A stretch of DNA of 64,000 nucleotides from Ostrinia nubilalis. Taxonomy: Eukaryota; Arthropoda; Insecta; Lepidoptera; Crambidae. Both the position numbers and the translations under genes were made by a program. Of the stretch, positions 34,507 through 47,745 are shown one piece after another; within the stretch, counting starts at the first letter, position 1, and every line of letters starts with the position of its first letter. The DNA is taken from the NCBI RefSeq assembly GCF_963855985.1, contig NC_087090.1, positions 11,716,501-11,780,500 of the forward strand, in the 5' to 3' direction. Below the pieces are notes generated by a model. That model saw nothing but the letters and a program-made list of their open reading frames with translations. It was not told the origin of the DNA and searched no databases.

Positions 34507-37500
34507 ATGCACGCAATGAGTGATCCTACGGCTTTGGCTGGCATGTTACCTTTTGATTCCATTGGACTGTACGAGCAACCTAAACCGAGATTTATTTTCA
34601 AAATGCCGCGAGTGGTGCCTGACCAAAAAGCAAAATTCGAATCCGATGATCTCTTCAAAAGGCTGAGCAGGGAAAGTGAGGTACGTAGTAAACATACATT
34701 TATTATTGTAAGTGAAGCCCTAACAATGAAAGGCAAATAATACAATAATAGTTTAATTTAGCATGACAAGGAAAATTTTATTATTAATTACGTCACCACT
34801 CTTGTTTCCTTTTAGCCAAATGAATCTTGATTAGCCATTTGAACGCCAGCTTAAACGTACGGTTTAAGTAATTAATATCACATTTACTTACAATATTGAA
34901 AACGTAACATTATACTGGGTGCTTATTAAATGTTAGTTTAACCGATTCCGTCATTGTAATCAAAACATCTTAAAGGAAATGGGAGTTTGTGTTTTTTTTG
35001 TGGTGCAAACTGCACACTGCATGCATATTCGATACCTACCTACTTAAAACCCAGCCGTACCTTTACGCATCACTTGATTCACTTTTTTCTTTATGTATAG
35101 ATATTTATGGTGTTGTGATAGTTAAAAAAATACTTATAATTTTCGCAAACTTATGGTCAACACCAAAATATTTGTGACCGGTTACAGTTGCGAAGCTTTT
35201 GTAGTTTTCTAGTAGCGTCTTTATTTTAGTTTTTCATCACAGTTATCACACCTGGTTTCCCAATTGGCCCCCTAAAAAGAAAACCACCACTGAAAAGTTT
35301 ACCGATTTTCTCAACGCTTAAATTCTTTTGGCCAGGAAAATACATCTACAGGGTGTTAGGTAAATGGGTATATGAGCCGACACTAGCCCATGTTAACAAA
35401 TAAATTTTATAAAATCCGATTTGTATGAAAAATAAAATAATTAAAATGAAGATATCAATTTTCTGACTTCACCATCATACCATTTATATGACCATGTTAA
35501 CATGGGCTAGTGTCGGCTCATATACCCATTTACCTAACACCCTGTATACAGACGGCTATACAGATTTTAAACACGTAGTTAAATGATTTAGAACTTAAAA
35601 GAAACAGTGAAAACAAAAAAACAGACAAATAAAAATAGTATAAAAGTTTCTGCATCGGAATGCTGTAGAAAGATTGCTAGTTCGATTCCCGTCGAGCCTT
35701 ACAATTGTGCTGAACCTACTCTTAGGACTCCTACCTAAAACAGCATAATATTTAGTTTGTTTAAATTGCGAAATTAACGGGGATAAAAGTAATTAGTAAA
35801 TGGAATTACGCAAATAAAGTTAGATTTGATTTGAAAATTAGTAGAAATCTATGAAAAGAAATTAGGTTTTACATACATACCTAATTGGACCTAGTTCTGA
35901 AACTGACCTAAAAACTATAAAATTCCCTACAAGTAAGTATGAAGATTCACGACATTCAAACGCTAGGGACGACAGTCATTAAAAACCATGCGTAATTTCC
36001 GATTTCAAGACGTAATGATCTGAAATGTACATTTTAAATCATGAATTTTTTTTACCGAAGAACTAGACTTTTCAGGAGTTCATTCCAAAATTAGTATAAC
36101 ATATTGCAAAATCATCGTCGTAATTGATCACAGTAACTAATTATACATTCCATAAATATTGCCTACTTCATCACATCTCTTTTTAGGTACGAGTATAAGT
36201 ACTGAAATACATAAAAATTGCTTAACTGAAAGGAAAATCTCATAATACTCTCTTGCGGAATTCGATGTCACATCCACTTCCACGCCAACCCATAAAAAAC
36301 AATCTCCACCTACTTATCTAGATATGAACTTTTCAATATGAACAGTAATCTGCTTAGATTGTATTGCATCCAATAACTATCTGTAATTGCAATTAGGTAA
36401 TCTGTTTCAGAAGATTTCAGATTTTCAGTGTTCCAAAAATTATTTTACCCTGCATTCAAATTATGACACAAAAACAGACAACTTTTTTATATTCAACACC
36501 GAAGAAGCCCTTGGCCTGCATCTCTTCTGATGAAAAGTGATGATCAGGCCAAAGGTGGAAGCGAACTTCACCCGAAATCCTCAATCACAGAGATATTACT
36601 GTAACTATAGTGTAGAGTCACATTTACTGTGCCTTACTATACTTAATTGGAAAAGTTCTGAAACGTGGGATTTAATGAGGTTCTTCTTCGTCTTTTATAT
36701 GTATGGTTGACGCTTTAGCAAGGATGGGTCTCCTGGGGTCGGCTTATCCGGCACTAGAAAAAAGGAAGCACAAAAGATCACAATGTGATGACGTACACTC
36801 GGTGCACTACGTTTAGGCGTGGCCCTGCACTAGATAAGATAGGTAGATGATGTTTCTTCAAGCTCCACCAAACCTAACACCAAAATGTTGTTTGCTGCAG
36901 GTGCGGTACACTGGGTACCGTGATAGGCCACCAGAGGAGCGGCAGATGCGCTTCACTAGCGGCTGCCGCGAGGGGCACACGGAAATCGCCTTCACGGCCA
37001 CCGGCACCAACTTACAGCTGGTGTTCGACCACTCGCCATACAACAACCGAGGCTGCGACTTCCAGAAGGAGAACGGCAAGGTAAAGAACTTAGCAAGCTT
37101 TGAGTTTTAGTATTAGTAGAACACATACGAGCAACCAAGATAATCTATACTAATATTATAAATGCGAAAGTAACTGTCTGTCTGTCTGTCTCTCTTTCAC
37201 GCCTAAACCATTGAACCGATTTTGATAAAATTTGGCATAGAGATAGTTTAAGTCCCGGGAAAGGACATAGGATAGTTTTTATCCTGGTTTTTGAAACGGG
37301 GACGCGCGCGATAAAGTTTTTCTGTGGCAGACAAAATTCCACGCGGGCGAAGCCGCGGGAGGAAAGCTAGTCAACAATAACTTTAAACTAGACATTATTA
37401 TTGCTACTAATTAAGTGGAACTTATTATTAAATATTTTGTTCAGTTATAATAACCCAACTTTTAAATGAGGAAAAACATAAACATCGACAATCGTTTAAA

Positions 37501-40500
37501 AATAATAATATCGTTGACTGTTGTCTTAATTTGATCGCTCGCTAGTTTATTTAACGTTACGGTCATAAAACTTACTTTTATTATAATTAAACACTGTCGG
37601 CCATCATATAAAATCAGTCTATTAGTCTGGAGAAACAAAATGCAGGTACAAAGAATTTCAGTAATCTTTCAACACGTTGCCTTTTCTATCTGCAATTTAG
37701 ATATTTATTTTATAACGTCCCTCAATTAGTCTTTAATTAGGTAAGTTACTTAGGAAAACCGAAGTCCTAACTCCGAGGTACATTTATAGTTATACCAATT
37801 AATATCGAAAAAGATAGGTCCATTCATCAAGCTCATCTACATGCAGTTCTAATCTTTTTTATCATTACCACCTAATGATAATTTCAAGGTTTATGAATAA
37901 ATCAGTGAGTCCAAGTTGGTTCGGGCTTAATGGTCGCAATTCGTCACTTTCCGAAGGCGCGTCATCAACGGCCGCTGCTTCCGGTCCACATTTCTATGTC
38001 CAAAATTAAGACATAAATAACTTTGAAGCCGCATATGAAAAAGTACAATGCGTAACACCGCGCATAACGCGTCGGTCACGCGCCCGCTGGCCTAATACAA
38101 TGCTCAAGTGAATGACATCTTTTCTACCCGGACGATTATTGTGAATCACCAATGTGCCGCATGCGATAGAGCATGGTAATGCATTAATTTTCAGTTTATT
38201 ATCCTTATTGTTTTAGTACATTCACACTAACAGTTGCGTACTTATTAATTGGCATACAAACAAACGCAATGAATTGTTTTGTTAATTAATTGCAATATAA
38301 ACCTGCCCCAAATCGTTTTCAAGTAGCTTAGCTTTCCTAATTTCTTAAATTAAATTAAACTTTGTTCCTTTCCTTCCTTTCTCTTTACCTTCTCATTTCT
38401 TTGTCCTTAAAACTATTAGCACAATTAAGCCGCAAAATTTTCAGGCTACTATATTTTTTGATAGTTCAGAGTTTAGATTAATTAAGTAAGTATAATTTTC
38501 AGTTAATTTTCCTTAAGTAACAAGAAAATGCTGTCTAACGATATGAAGTCGAAACAAAATAGTAAATTGACGTTAGTCGTGTGTAGAAATTCTGTCTTAG
38601 CCCTCTCTTATCTACTAGTTATGCCAAATACATTATGTACACAACTGAAAAAACCGTCCCTTGAAAAATCTCTTTATTGCCTATAGAGTTCCATGCATAA
38701 GTTACAGTTAGTTGAATCCATTTGATCCTGTTTTATTGAATTTAGCCCCCTTCGCAGTCGGCCGGCCGCCTGCTGCGCCTCTGTATGAATACTTATATTT
38801 ATTTACACTCGGTTCATTTAACTACGCGCTTGAGTGTGCTCTCGAGCCCCTGTCTGGAAGTCTTATTTTAATAACGGCGTCCTACATTCAGATTGACTTT
38901 TTTTTAAATTGAATTCTGTTTCGAATATTTCACCAAGTAAGTAGTTTTTGTAATGTTTTTTCAAGCTATGGTTAGATGGGATTATCGGATGTAATATTGG
39001 TAGACCTATTGTAAAATAATATCAACAAGTCGTGACTCTAATCATTTAACTTTGAAATGTAGGCTTCACTTCTATGCACAATTTTAAAGTTAAAAGTCTT
39101 GAAAATCTTGGATATTATTTAAGATAAGTAGTTAATGTTACTTGTGAATAATTTACTACAATCAAGAATAAAATATTCATGAATAATACAAAAAACGCAA
39201 TTAAGATTTATAGTGTTCGTTTATTGCTACAAACATTTTCAATTCCGACTTTATTGAATGTTCCACTTGAGAGCATCATGTCATGTTCGTCCCAGGACAG
39301 CTTAGGGCGAGGGGCAAAATGTTTCCCTTTAATCGATACAGGAAAAGCGCGTTTTCCATTGGAGGGTTGTAGTTCCCGCCCAGACAAAATGGCCGCCATT
39401 TTCCCCTTGCCTGCTTTTCACTTCTAAGTATAAATCTCTGCAGAGAGCTTTTAGAGCTTTCGTTTTTTACTACTGATTTTGATTTTAATCTCAATATTAT
39501 CAAACTACGAGTATAGTGATGAAACATACTTAATTGCACAAGTTAGCTAGCAAATAAGACACTTATTAATTAACAAATTAATGAGTACGAAAACAAGACA
39601 CGATCACTAAATTAAAGAAAAAGTTTTGTGAAAACTGATTAACTACAACTGTATTTCTGATGATTTTTGACAAAGTAAAAAATGTTTCTTTCTTTTTGAA
39701 CAAATTAGTGTACGAGTACTCTACCTACTCTACGTATCTATAGAATGACAAGGTTATCTTGCATTTTAAAATTTCCACATCCGAAACCAACCAACAAAGT
39801 GTGGCTGGTGGCTTGAAAAGGTTCAGAGAAAGGTTGTAATTAGCAAAATTGCATCCTTGACGAGTGTCTGCCACAATTTGGGTGTATTTGGAGCGGATGT
39901 CGGAACAAAGCAGCACGCGATGGCGCACCGCCTGCCTTCTGTCGCCGCAGACGGCGCTGGCGATGCAGATTCAAACAATAATTAGGTTACTCATTTTAAA
40001 GCTTAAAATAATTATTTGGAAACATAAGCCATGACTTCCCAGATTTTATCATTTCTTAGACAGTCTAATGCTGCAAAATATGTGAAAATAAAGAACTATC
40101 AATTTTGTTTTTTTTGTTTTTTCTATGCAATTGAAGTTAAAATCATGATTACCGTGTATTTTATCTTAAGTCTACGTTTGTGAAACCAAAACACTTTAAT
40201 GATCTACGATGACTACGATCTACCTAATCATAAGTTTTATCACATTAAGAATTTAAACTTTTTTGTAATTTTGAATTTATCTAAGTAAATCTAACTTATC
40301 GTAACTTAAGAGAGATCATAAATCACCTAACAGATGAATAACCGTTCACGTCAATATTGCTATGGACTGTTTCTGTAAAACATGTGATTTCACAAAAAAA
40401 AGGTCCGTCCATTCCTCGCCACCTACGGTGCCCTAATTTTTTGTTTAGGCTTGCGTTGACCTTTTTTCTCAAGTCGACTGCTTTCATCCCTCATTTCCGG

Positions 40501-40959
40501 CAATTTTACAACGCTCCAATAAATTAATAGCTCACTGGCTCTTAAAATTTATGGGTCTATTTTAAACGTGCGTCTATATTGGCAATAATTGTATTTTATT
40601 GTTATCAGGTGCACATAGTGTCGCGGTTCATAATGAACGGGGTGTGCGTGAGATGGCGCGGCTGGATAGACTTGGAGCGTCTGGATGGTGCAGGGTGCTT
40701 GGAGCTGGACGAGGAGCGCGCGGCGATCGAGGACGCGGCGTTGCGCGAGCAGATTGAGAGGTACAACCAGCGGCTGCGGGACTTCGAGGACAAGCAGCGC
40801 GCGTACCGCGAGCACGGGGATGAGTTGCGAGCGCATTCGCACGCGCACGCGCAGCGCTGCCACCCGCCGCGCGCGCCTCACGCCTCCCATCCTGCGCATC
40901 CACACCCGCCGCACCCCGTCCACATAAAGCCGCACTCGCAGGGTGCTCTCATCTCCTAG
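34507..40959 (+). CDS. Bgb: Core-binding factor beta subunit (Big brother/Brother), 234 aa, 3 exons
   Basis: Exons 34507-34680, 36901-37080 and 40609-40959, all phase 0 with GT-AG introns of 2.2 and 3.5 kb. The start is MHAMSDPT; a second Met three residues on is an equally good start. The CBF-beta fold is clear: MPRVVPDQKAKFESDDLFKR, RYTGYRDRPPEERQMRF, ATGTNLQLVF, and FIMNGVCVRWRGWIDLERLD with the acidic LELDEERAAIED run. A predicted helix (LREQIERYNQRLRDFEDKQR) and a His/Pro-rich tail follow. CBF-beta proteins do not bind DNA themselves; they heterodimerise with the Runt domain (Runt, Lozenge and relatives), raising its DNA affinity and stability. Exon 3 is extremely GC-rich while its flanks are AT-rich. 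Intron 1 has a hairpin MITE and intron 2 a Helitron. Insects may carry one or two paralogues, so the Bgb versus Bro name is not settled. Confidence 0.95.
35349..35544. mobile_element. Palindromic hairpin MITE, copy 2 (internally deleted, 196 bp)
   Basis: Same ends as the element at 7770-8033 (CAGGGTGTTAGGTAAATGGG, mirrored at the right), with TA at 35347-35348 and 35545-35546. About 70 bp of the left arm is missing after CCCATGTTAAC, so the hairpin is asymmetric. It lies in intron 1 of the CBF-beta gene. Confidence 0.9.
35640..35715 (+). repeat. Possible tRNA-derived SINE head (decayed)
   Basis: CTAGTTCGATTCCCGTCGAG at about 35678 resembles a Pol III B box (GGTTCGANTCC), but the A box is not clear and no tail is seen. 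Confidence 0.25.
37144..37370 (+). mobile_element. Short non-autonomous Helitron (Lep1-like, 227 bp)
   Basis: It starts TCTATACTAATATTATAAAT after an A and ends GGAAAGCTAG before a T. A short CTGT microsatellite, the block AACCGATTTTGATAAAATTT, GGACATAGGATAGTTTTTAT, and a GC-rich hairpin (GCGGGCGAAGCCGCGGG) near the right end are all typical. It lies in intron 2 of the CBF-beta gene. Confidence 0.88.
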
Positions 40960-41567
40960 ATAGATCATCCTGTGATACATTGCACGTTGGCACATAGCGC
41001 GGAAGATCACCTGTCAATGTGACTGCAATGTTTACTAATGGATTCGCCGCGACTTACGTTTAAGCTCTGCCACGGAACTTCTTTGTCCACTGGATCCTAA
41101 TAAGATTTAGGGCCATCAAAAAATCTTTGATAACTTTGAACCTAGATACTCATAAAAACCTAATCATCATTACCAACTGTAAGTAGTAGGTACTTATACA
41201 AACTTCTATTACTGATTTTCTCTTCTTTTCAATTTAAGAGCTTTATCGAGCTTTCATTGTTGCTTATAATGCAAGATCAACTTAACTTGTTGATTAGCAG
41301 GGAAAACAGTAATTTGCAACTTTGATTTGATATTTAACAACCTACGTCATTTTTAAAAACACGGTGATTGGTTATTTAGTTTAAATCAGCTTATGCCAAT
41401 GACATTTTCACCAAAATGGAAAAACCACACCTAATAGATGATAATTTTTATACTTAAATATCTTATTAAGTACTATACAGTAATATCGTAATAACTGTAG
41501 ATTGTACTTATTGCAATGTTAGTTTTAAGTAACTGTTATAAAGTGAGAAAACTAAGATCAAATTATT

Positions 41568-41573
41568 AATAAA
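41568..41573 (+). terminator. Candidate polyadenylation signal for the CBF-beta gene
   Basis: First canonical AATAAA downstream of the stop codon that I find, about 610 bp into the 3' region. Others follow at 41666 and 42098-42103, so the true 3' end is uncertain. Confidence 0.35.
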
Positions 41574-43689
41574 CCTTTATCTAAAAACTTATTGTATTTC
41601 TGTCTCTACTCGTAATATGATCCTGAATGTAAAGTTTATACAAATAAGTCTACTTACCTAAGTGAGAAAAATAAACTCTGTCATAACCAAAAACCTAATT
41701 GATCAAGAACTCCAAAGAAGAATCTTGTAAGTAAGTAGGTGTTTAATGTTTTAATGTATCAAACACATTGGTTACTGAATAGACTACATTAATTGTAATT
41801 TGATCAATACCACTTCAATATTATTATGTCTTCATTCGTATATTTACCTAACATTATGTTAGAACGAAACTTATACAATAGTACCACTGTACCATGTCTC
41901 AAAATCTTAATAATGAATAAGTAATTTCTTCCCTACTTACGAGTATTAATTGGTATTTATATGATCATTAAAATTATTTCGTACGCAATCGTTATATTAT
42001 TTTCGTCATAATTATGTTCTTGTTTAACTTGTAAGACGTGTTATTTATTTTTAAGTTGACTTTATAATAGGTTCTAAATGATTGTGATAGTAATGTAAAT
42101 AAAACTTTATGATATTTTACTTGCCGTAGTTTTATTTTTCTTTCAAGAACCAGCGACTAATTCTGCCCTCTACTTTTCCACCACTACCAACGGCAAGTGC
42201 TACAAGTTTGGCTTGCATAGTGCATCTTTTAAAATACACTATACTTACTTAAGTATGTGCATATTTTCACATCTATCCGATTTATAACTGCAATCAAAAA
42301 ATCGTTTGGTAATAAAAATTTGGTTAATAATAACTAACAAGGTTAAATACTCGTAGCTAAACATTTTTGATGGACAGAATCTATAACCTTTGTTGTAAGT
42401 TAAGTACAATTTAGATAATTTAAGCAGCATAATATTAAGTAATATAAATAATACTTAAGCCCAAAAAGGTCCTTAAATTCTTTCTTAGCATGTAGGCAGT
42501 AAAATCAACAACTGACAACCTACCTACATATATGTAATATCAATACATACCTGTATCATTACGAGTACCTATAGAATATAATTGAAATTCAAATGACTAA
42601 AAAGAAAACTTATTCTGAAAAAGCTCTCGTAGTGCTTTTGTTTGATTAGCTACGATTCCTTATTAAAATAATTATTCTATTCGGTTACCTGTTAAAGTTT
42701 AGGGTCGATCATTCTTTTGCCGTTACAAAATTAAGGGTAATTAGGTGCCGATGCCCGGTTACATTATACGGCACAAACGAACAGTGAGCATCTGATCTAA
42801 GCACGCGCGCAGCACCTGTGCCTGGCTGCGCCCGCGCCGCCCCTCGCCGCCCTCGCTCATTATACGCAATTTAGCCGACTAAAGGAAATGTTCACATTCA
42901 TGCTCGTTGAACACAACTCATGCCTGATTGCCCCTACTAAACACAGGGAAATTAAATGCAACGCTGTTACTGTTGTAATGACCACCCGATATATTATTTA
43001 GGAGGAAGGAACTATCGCTGTAGTTTCCCACCAGATAAGTAATTTCTAATAGCTAATGTTTAGGTTATAATTATGAACAAGTATTTAGAAAATAACAAAT
43101 GTAATAGGTACCTACTTACAGCTAACATTTCATTTTCAGGTAAGTTTGGCTCGAGCTTTTAAGCCATTTTCCATATTTCCACTTCGTGAGGTAATACTCG
43201 TTTATATCAGTTGCGGGTTTGATTACTGCACAATACAAACATTCAAGTTGAACATTAATATCTGTTTGTCAATTTGGGCGTCTCTATGTAGATAGGTACT
43301 TTGGCAAGTTATGTAGGTAATGTACAAAGTTTTTGAGTTTTTGTACCTATGTTAATTGTTAGTTAACCTTTCTACGGTACATTATTACAAGTTTTTCTTG
43401 ATTACGACATCATTTAACTATTTGTTTACCAGATTTATTTACATAGTGTAATATCAGCCCTTTTCTGTAAGTAACAGATAGGTAGAGACTTAGGAATTAC
43501 TTACTTATGCTCGCACAAAACTCCACATTTCATACAAAATAATAATCTGCTTCCTTATACCTTACTTTGTATGCCTTTAGCTAAGGTTACATTTTATGCG
43601 GAACTGAGCATTAGGAAGATATTATCGCAGGTCTTATTGTGACACACGGCACCTTGACGGTCAAATTTGAGCAGGTACCTCCTTTATTG

Positions 43690-43935
43690 GACATCATCTC
43701 AGATCGATGCCAGCAAAAAACTTGGACTTGTATAAGGCAAAATCGGGGAATTTTATCCAGATCGTGTACACAATGAACCCGTGATTTATCGGGCGATTCT
43801 TTTTGCGCAAAAAGCGCAGGTCAGTGTTGTACGACGCCGAAAGGGCATGCGAGTAATCCGCGCACCGACCGTGGGAACATCCACTTGCCATCGCATCACT
43901 TAGAGCTTCCTTCAATAAAGTTTTGTAGTCGGGCT
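43690..43935. promoter_or_regulatory. GC-richer block, candidate regulatory element
   Basis: About 245 bp of balanced composition in AT-rich surroundings. It contains a CGTGGGAA word (about 43869), the consensus for Su(H), plus TTTATCG and GATAAA-like words. It holds an 81-codon minus-strand frame without a recognisable domain. Regulatory status is inferred only. Confidence 0.25.
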
Positions 43936-46796
43936 TCACCTCTGCTCTGGAGATTACAAACCTAATTTTGATCCTGATTTTACTTTATTGTAAAAATAAT
44001 GTTACATAGAGCCACTCTAACGGAGGATGCTACTACATATGTTTGAACGCAAAAGTAACTACATTTTTAACCTTTTCATTAATAAGACTAGGTCGTAACT
44101 AGGAAAAGATAGACCTTTTGTCTCAAAATACTTACTTTAATACATGTACCTTACCTAAAAAGAGGCCAACTAAGAGATGAATGTAGGTACATATTTATGG
44201 TGAATTAATAATTTCTTCTTCATTTTTATTCTCAAGTAGGTTAGTTTGCCCTGGACATGATCTACGACTTTATCAACGTACTTAATAGGACCAAAATATT
44301 GTTTGCACGCCTAGTAGCTGAGTACACCTACTTCATTACATGAAACCACAGAACACGACCAGTACAACTTGGTAAAAGGTAGATGAATGTGACACCATCC
44401 CGAAGTTTGTATGTTCTAAGGTTTCTCGGAGATGCGTAAGCTGACCGTCTCGTGTCACACTTGAGTAGCTCGCGAGACGCAGCCTTTTGTGGCTTCCGAG
44501 CACACGAGCTCCTATTGCATTACTTGCTCGATCAAATTTAAATTCATTTAATTGAGCTAAGTACTGCTCGGTAACACTAACTATTTATCGTTATGATCCA
44601 ACACAAACAGTATGCCTCTTACCACTGTTACTTAGATCTCAATGGACGGCTGAAGTTTTAATCTTAAATGTTGTTGTATCTTAATAAAATTGTCTTCGCG
44701 CACGATGTGTATTGCAAAACCTCATATACTAAACCTAACTTCATATTCTAAATAAAATAGCTATTTATGTCTACATTTTAATTGAAGGTTGAAGTCCAAT
44801 AAAGCTGTTTGTTTATTCAACAGACCCAAACTGCTGGGCTGCAGAGCTCACATCAAATGATGGAGTTTTATGACCGAGGCGCTGCCGGCGGCACTTTGAG
44901 CCCGAGAGCGCCATCGCACCCATATGCTTCCTCGAATTAACGTCTGTTTTCTCCGAAGAAAACGGCTGTCATAAAACACATTAGGTATATTACTGCCGAC
45001 ATAAAACACTATTAACTGATTGTTTATAATAAAACGAGAACTAACATGTTGCAAGGAAACGAGCACACAGACGTACCAAGCCTGTCTAAGGCAATTCTAG
45101 ATTCTACTGCCTATACGGATTAAAATTAAATTATTAATATATTATCATATAAATACCTAAAGTTCAATGGAACATAGGTTATCGTTTTGGATAACATTCT
45201 GGTATCATGGTATTCATTGAAAATATAATAGGTGGAGGAGAATGCCAAATGGCATAAGTTTGCCTTATGTAAGCTAGTAAGTAGTTACTGCAATGTGTAG
45301 GATATTTTTTCAAGAAGTTAACAATATACTAAAACTATAATTTCTAATTATTGCATCGATGCTCAAAAAAGGGACCTAAAAAGCGAGATGCATTGTGCAG
45401 ATGTTTGAGGAACTGATAATGTTTGTAAATGGTGTAAGGGGCGAACGCATTCAGCATCAATGAGAACAGACAGATTTTGTAAACAGCTTAGACAGTCCCT
45501 TTATTTAATTACTATTAAAGGTATAAAGCATTGATACTGATTGTATCCACGAATCTAGAAACAGTTATACAGAGTGTTATTTTTATACTTGATCAAACAA
45601 AAAGGGTTGATTCTACTATTCAAACACGATACGACTGCATACCTTCAGGACCGATATCAAATTCTCAAAAAATAATTAGGTAGGTGTACGTCCTCAATCC
45701 TCATACTAGAAATTAATTGCTTAGTAGGTATTAAATATGACCATTCGTAGGTACAATCGGAAAGCTATTTTTTGAAATACTTATTTGTACTTCGGTCCCT
45801 TGGTGAAAGTTATTGCATTTGAGCAGTAGAAGCAATCCTTGTGGTTTGACCAAGTATAAAAATAACACTGTATTTTTCCATACGGACCCTTACTTTTAGC
45901 ATTTAAAACTATATCATACAAGAGGCTACTTTATTTAGTGTCTCACAATGAGCGACGATCACGAATAAATTATCTAACGTGGTAAAATCAATAAATACAA
46001 TTATGCAGGTATTTGAATAGTGGGAATGGAACTGTAAGCAATAATCCTGAGCCACGTGCGGATAATCCCGGCTAATTGAGGGCGAGCGCCGCTGATCCCG
46101 GGATCATCAGGTGCTCAGAATATATCCCCTCGCGAAGTCCTCTGCGACAACGGTGTCTATCAATGCAACAACCTATCGATCGAGAACTCAATAATTTAAT
46201 TACAATTTAAGGGCGTAACTCACGCTTTATAAAGAGGGGAGATAAAATATATTTCTAATAAGCTATTATTAAAATAGATACATGTAAGACTAATTCCGGA
46301 AAATTAATACAGAAAAGGAGAATATAAAATAGGTGGCAAATTCAACAGGTACCTACTTAGGTATAAATCAATCAATTTTTGTCCGCGACTTCACCTATTT
46401 GAAATTCAGAAATTGTGACAGAAAGACCGGCTTACTTAACTAACACTTGTCGTTATTTGGATAATTAACTCAATAACCTTATAAATTAGTGTCTTTCATA
46501 TGTTATTCTAATAAATAAATAAAATGCTGCATGTTTCAACAAAATCTATTCAGTAGTTTTTGCCTGAAAGAGTAACAAACATCCATCCATCCATACTATA
46601 CAATAAAGTCTAAATACCTACTCGTAGTGAGAGAAACCGTGAAAGAATAACAATTTATTACTTACATAACTATTGTTATAAATAATTAGCATTAATGGAG
46701 AAGTTTCAAATTTTTTCTACAGTGGACGTCATTTGGCTGAAACGAACGAACGAACGAATATCCTAATATCTAGTTAACTTGAAAATATATTCGTTT

Positions 46797-47095
46797 GTCG
46801 GCCGTTTGGTGTAGTGGTTCGAAACGGACTACTATTCCGGAGGTTGCGGGTTCGATTCCCGCACAGTACAAACATTTGTGTGCATAAACATACGAGTATT
46901 TGTTTGTATTGGACTGGGTGTTTTCTATGTATAATATGTACATGTATTAAAAAAAAAAGTATTTAAGTATGTTTATATCCGTTGTCTAGTACCCATATAG
47001 TACAAGCTTTGCTTAGTTTGGGACTAGAATCGCAGTGTAAAAATAATGTCCAAGGATATTTATTTATTTATTTATTATTATTTATTTATATTTGT
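46797..47095 (+). mobile_element. tRNA-derived SINE
   Basis: The head GGCCGTTTGGTGTAGTGGTT resembles a Pol III A box region, and GGTTGCGGGTTCGATTCCCG is a good B box, about 35 bp further on. A tRNA-unrelated body (CATACGAGTATTTGTTTG, GTTGTCTAGTACCCATA) and a tail of TTTATTTATT repeats complete the layout of insect SINEs. It is not a tRNA gene because the 3' half of the cloverleaf does not pair into an acceptor stem. Confidence 0.82.
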
Positions 47096-47223
47096 GAAAG
47101 AATCATGAAAATATCTCTACAAAGTTACAGGGCCCCAAAGTTGCGCATAACAAATATTTCGCGCCATTTGATTTTGAATATGTGGCGTGACGTCACTGAA
47201 CCGCATATGTTTGAGTTCCAGTA

Positions 47224-47400
47224 ATGAGGGTTTTCGCGAATGAAAAATCCGCCAGATGGCAAAACGTAGACGCGAGGTCCAAACGCTGCATGATTGGTTA
47301 TTTTTGACATGATATGTCAAAATCCACCAATCACGCAGCAGTCAGACCCCACATCCACGTCCTGCCATCTAGCGGATCTTTCATTCGCGAAAACCCTCAT
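47224..47400. mobile_element. MITE with ATGAGGGTTTTCGCGAATGA ends (177 bp)
   Basis: The left and right ends are inverted over about 22 bp; TA flanks at 47222-47223 and 47401-47402. Inner blocks (GCCAGATGGC/CTGCCATCTAGC and GATTGGTTATTTTTGACAT) pair as well, so the element is largely palindromic. Confidence 0.88.
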
Positions 47401-47617
47401 TAATTTCTCGGACATTTCTTGATGGATTTAAAAAAAACTTCACCATTCCCGCCGGTTCCCGTTCACCGTAGAACGACTTTTATTCGTCACAATCGAATTT
47501 AGCTTGAGCTACGGCTTGAGCTCATTCATCTAAAGGAGCTACACTAGACCTCCAAATGAACGTTAAAATAATGCTGTCATTTTTGTATGACAGGTGACAG
47601 GACTGACAGAACTAAAA

Positions 47618-47645
47618 CACAGATATAGATATATCTATATCTGTG
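47618..47645. repeat. Perfect 28-bp palindrome
   Basis: CACAGATATAGATA followed by its exact reverse complement, 100 bp upstream of the AKTIP start codon. It contains GATA words in both orientations. Confidence 0.7.
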
Positions 47646-47745
47646 AACTAAAATCTGTCTTCCTGTCTTCTGGAAATAGAAATTATTGAATTGTTGTAAA
47701 CTTGTAAATTATTTACTTTAAAATTCTTTACTTTATCGTCAAATA

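Larger units (their letters stand above)
40960..46796. other. 3' UTR of the CBF-beta gene followed by a non-coding stretch
   Basis: The first 0.6-1.1 kb is probably 3' UTR. Beyond it no gene is supported. GC-richer islets lie near 42800-42860, 43690-43935, 44410-44515, 44835-44940 and 46050-46155. At about 46570-46600 a GAGTAACAAACATCCATCCA run resembles the edge of a Helitron-type repeat. Confidence 0.4.

Noticed and set aside
34145..34523. 93- and 95-codon frames just upstream of the CBF-beta start
   Set aside because: They cross the GC-rich leader, have no family similarity, and overlap each other in different frames.
40549..41010. Minus- and other-frame ORFs over CBF-beta exon 3 (up to 153 codons)
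   Set aside because: They are antisense or shifted readings of a GC-rich true exon with few stops.
46797..46870. tRNA gene
   Set aside because: Good A- and B-box-like segments but no acceptor-stem pairing, and it continues into a SINE body and tail.
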